Under the pieces are notes generated by a model. The model was not told the DNA's origin. It was given only the letters and a program-made list of their open reading frames with translations, and did no database searches. A stretch of 64,000 nt of DNA from positions 31,971,501 to 32,035,500 of the forward strand of contig NC_090997.1 in NCBI RefSeq assembly GCF_041146395.1. The letters are read 5' to 3'. The position numbers were made by a program, and so were the translations under genes. The DNA comes from Eulemur rufifrons. Its lineage: Eukaryota > Chordata > Mammalia > Primates > Lemuridae. The first letter of the stretch is position 1; each line of letters opens with the position of its first letter. Below are positions 61,931-64,000 of the stretch, one piece after another.

Positions 61931-63046
61931 AATAACCAACCAATAACTGCTCAGATAAAAGCAACTTTCAAGAATAACAATGAGAGGAACAGTACTTCAG
62001 AAAATAAAATTTAAAGCTTATTATTGAAAATTTGGATAGCAAATAGTGGAGTGTAAAATAAATATCTGCTTTCCAATCATGTCCAAAATGCTTTTTTGTT
62101 GTTGTTTTTAAACCTCAGATAGCTTTCGGTGAAATAATTTTGAATGTATTTTTAAAGATAAAGTTTTACTTCTGTGTATTTTTAAAGTCTTTATTCTTTC
62201 AAAAGGTAATCTCTATCAAAATCGGTATATTAAGACTGTGAGTTGAGTTCATTGCTATGGAAACTATCATAAGCTATTGATCAGAAAGGATTGGGTAAGA
62301 TCAAGTGGGAAGAAATTAACAACTAATAAACTAGTGAGTTTCCAGCTTCTGTATCTGCTGGTACATAAAAACTAAAATCAACCGCAATGTTACACACAAA
62401 CTACCAGCAACATATGGCTACATCAACAATGGTTCTCTCTTAGTAGATCCCAAGTGAATGGAGAAGCCAGACAAACTGTGAGTGAGGAACTGCAGTGTTT
62501 CATCGTATAAACTGATTTGGCGAGGCCACGGTACCCAGCATTTGGTCTGGAGGTTTCTGTGAAGGCATTTTTTAGATGTCATTATCATTCAAATCAGTAG
62601 ATTTAAAGTAAAGCAGATTAAGATTATCCCCCATAACGTGAGTGAGCCTCACTCACTCAGGTGAAGACCTTAAAAGAAAGCAGACTGAGGAAATTTTGCC
62701 TGTGGTCTGCCTTCAGCCTTGAGCTGCAACATGAACTCTTCCCTGGGACTGTCGGAAGGCAATGGTGGACTACAGAAGACCTGCCAGATGCTATACTTCA
62801 GGCAAGAAATGATGGTAGCTGTAGTCATTAGGTGGTAGATAGGCAATTCCATCAATACATGGGCGAAGAATTCCAAATTGGAGCTGCACCTCTTTGGAAA
62901 TACTGAGGCCTGAAGGCTGCAGCTGATTGTGGCATACAGAAGTGACCAAGCATTATGCAGGGAACCAGCTAAGCATTCTTAGTAGTTCCTGAAGGGGACA
63001 AGTAGAAAGATCAATCAGAGACTTTGCAATCACAATGATTACCTTT
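61931..63046. other. Intergenic, no feature recognised
   Basis: No gene or repeat recognised. Confidence 0.4.
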
Positions 63047-63375
63047 ATAGTCATGCGCCACATAACATTTTGGTTAATGACAGTCTGCATATAAGATGGA
63101 CTGCATATATGACCATAAGGTCCCATAAGTGGTCACCTAGTGACATCATAATCACCCAAACACCATAACACAACAAATTACTCATGAGTTTGTGGTGATG
63201 CTGCTGTAAAAAAAACCTATTGCACAGCCAGTCATATAAAAGTATAACACATACAATTATGTCCAGTACATCATATTTGATAATGATAATAAATAACTGT
63301 TACTGGTTTATGTACTTGCTCTACTGTACTTTTTATTGTTATTTTAGAGTCTACTCCATCTACTTATAAAAATGT
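63047..63375 (+). mobile_element. Tigger-type (TcMar) DNA transposon fragment
   Basis: Starts TATAGTCATGCGCCACATAAC and continues GCATATATGACCATAAGGTCC, TTTGTGGTGATGCTGCTG, AGTATAACACATACAATTATG and TATTTTAGAGTCTACTCC, the known 5' part of a Tigger family. Only the left part is present. Confidence 0.8.
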
Positions 63376-63429
63376 TGCTTCCCATGGAGATTTTCTTGAG
63401 TTCCCACACTAGCAATGATAAACTTTACT

Positions 63430-64000
63430 TTTTCCTTCTTTTTTATTTTTTTTTAATTTTTAAGATAAATTTTATTATGTATATTTAAGGTATATAGCAT
63501 GATGTTATGAGATACATATATATAGTAAAATGGTTACTATCGTGAAACAAATTAACATGTTCATCATCTCACAGAGTTACCCACTTTTTTCTCCCTGTGG
63601 CATATACAGCTGTGATCTACTCATTTAGCAAAAATCCTGAATACAATGCACAATTATTAACTATAGTTCTCATGTTGTACATTAGATCTTTAGAATTGTT
63701 TATCCTACATATCTGCTACTTTGTAATCTTTAACCTACATCTTCCCATTTGCTCCCCTCCACCCTGTCCCTGACAACCACTGCCTTATTCTCAATCTCTG
63801 TACATCATCTCTTTTTAAAAGATTTTATATGTAAGTGAGATCACACAATATTTTTCTTTTTGAGTTTGGCTTATTTCTCTTAGCATAATGTCCTCCAGGT
63901 CCATCCATGTTGCGGCAAATGTCAGGGTCTCCTCCTTTTTAAAGGCTAAATAATATTCCATTGTATATACATATGCCAATATCTTTATCCAGTCGTCCAT
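63430..64000 (-). mobile_element. L1 3' fragment, reverse, cut by the window end
   Basis: Poly-T, then 3' UTR (TATAGCATGATGTTATGAG, CATTAGATCTTTAGAATTG) and the complement of the ORF2 end (ATGTCCTCCAGGTCCATCCA, AATATTCCATTGTATATAC). The minus frame from 63815 to the edge carries MEYYLAFK-like and MDLEDIMLREISQ-like residues of the L1 ORF2 C-terminus. It continues beyond base 64000. Confidence 0.9.

Overview
The window is nuclear DNA from a primate, most likely a strepsirrhine (lemur-type) species. Three Alu copies (46530, 56978 and 58566) share the extra A/T-rich segment between the left arm and the A-rich linker that is typical, to my knowledge, of strepsirrhine Alus. The rest of the repeat content (MIR, L2, MaLR, hAT, Tigger, L1) is ordinary for placental mammals. 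Species-level assignment is not possible from sequence alone.

One protein-coding gene is present, and only its 5' end: COL9A1 (alpha-1 chain of type IX collagen) on the minus strand. Five consecutive exons were found by joining splice-compatible pieces: exon 1 at 15463-15476, exon 2 at 14904-14977, exon 3 at 13641-13718, exon 4 at 13375-13507, exon 5 at 7963-8359. Together they make 696 coding bases, 232 codons, with every splice phase consistent. They encode the signal peptide and most of the N-terminal NC4 (thrombospondin N-terminal-like/laminin-G) domain. The next exon and all collagen repeats lie beyond base 1. Intron 3 uses a GC donor.

Bases 1-15462 are therefore exons and introns of COL9A1. 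Bases 15477 to about 15840 are the 5' UTR and proximal promoter, followed by a 32-bp minisatellite at 15843-15964. From there to 64000 I see no exon of any gene. In human, the interval upstream of COL9A1 leads to FAM135A, so this is probably that intergenic stretch. It is filled with interspersed repeats. These include a MaLR retroelement with both LTRs and a 5-bp target duplication (39952-43011) carrying a nested solo LTR, a 5'-truncated L1 with a clean target duplication (43256-43863), several older L1, L2 and MIR fragments, DNA transposon relics (MER5, MER53, Tigger and hAT types), and a tRNA-related SINE-like sequence near 61.8 kb.

I found no new biological system. The best leads are local: the GC-AG intron, the promoter-proximal minisatellite, a triple TGACCT array with exact 5-base spacing (31504-31531), a near-perfect 92-bp tandem duplication in intron 4, the nested MaLR structure, and the tRNA-SINE-like block. 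Repeat family names come from memory of consensus sequences. Element ends are approximate unless a target-site duplication is stated.
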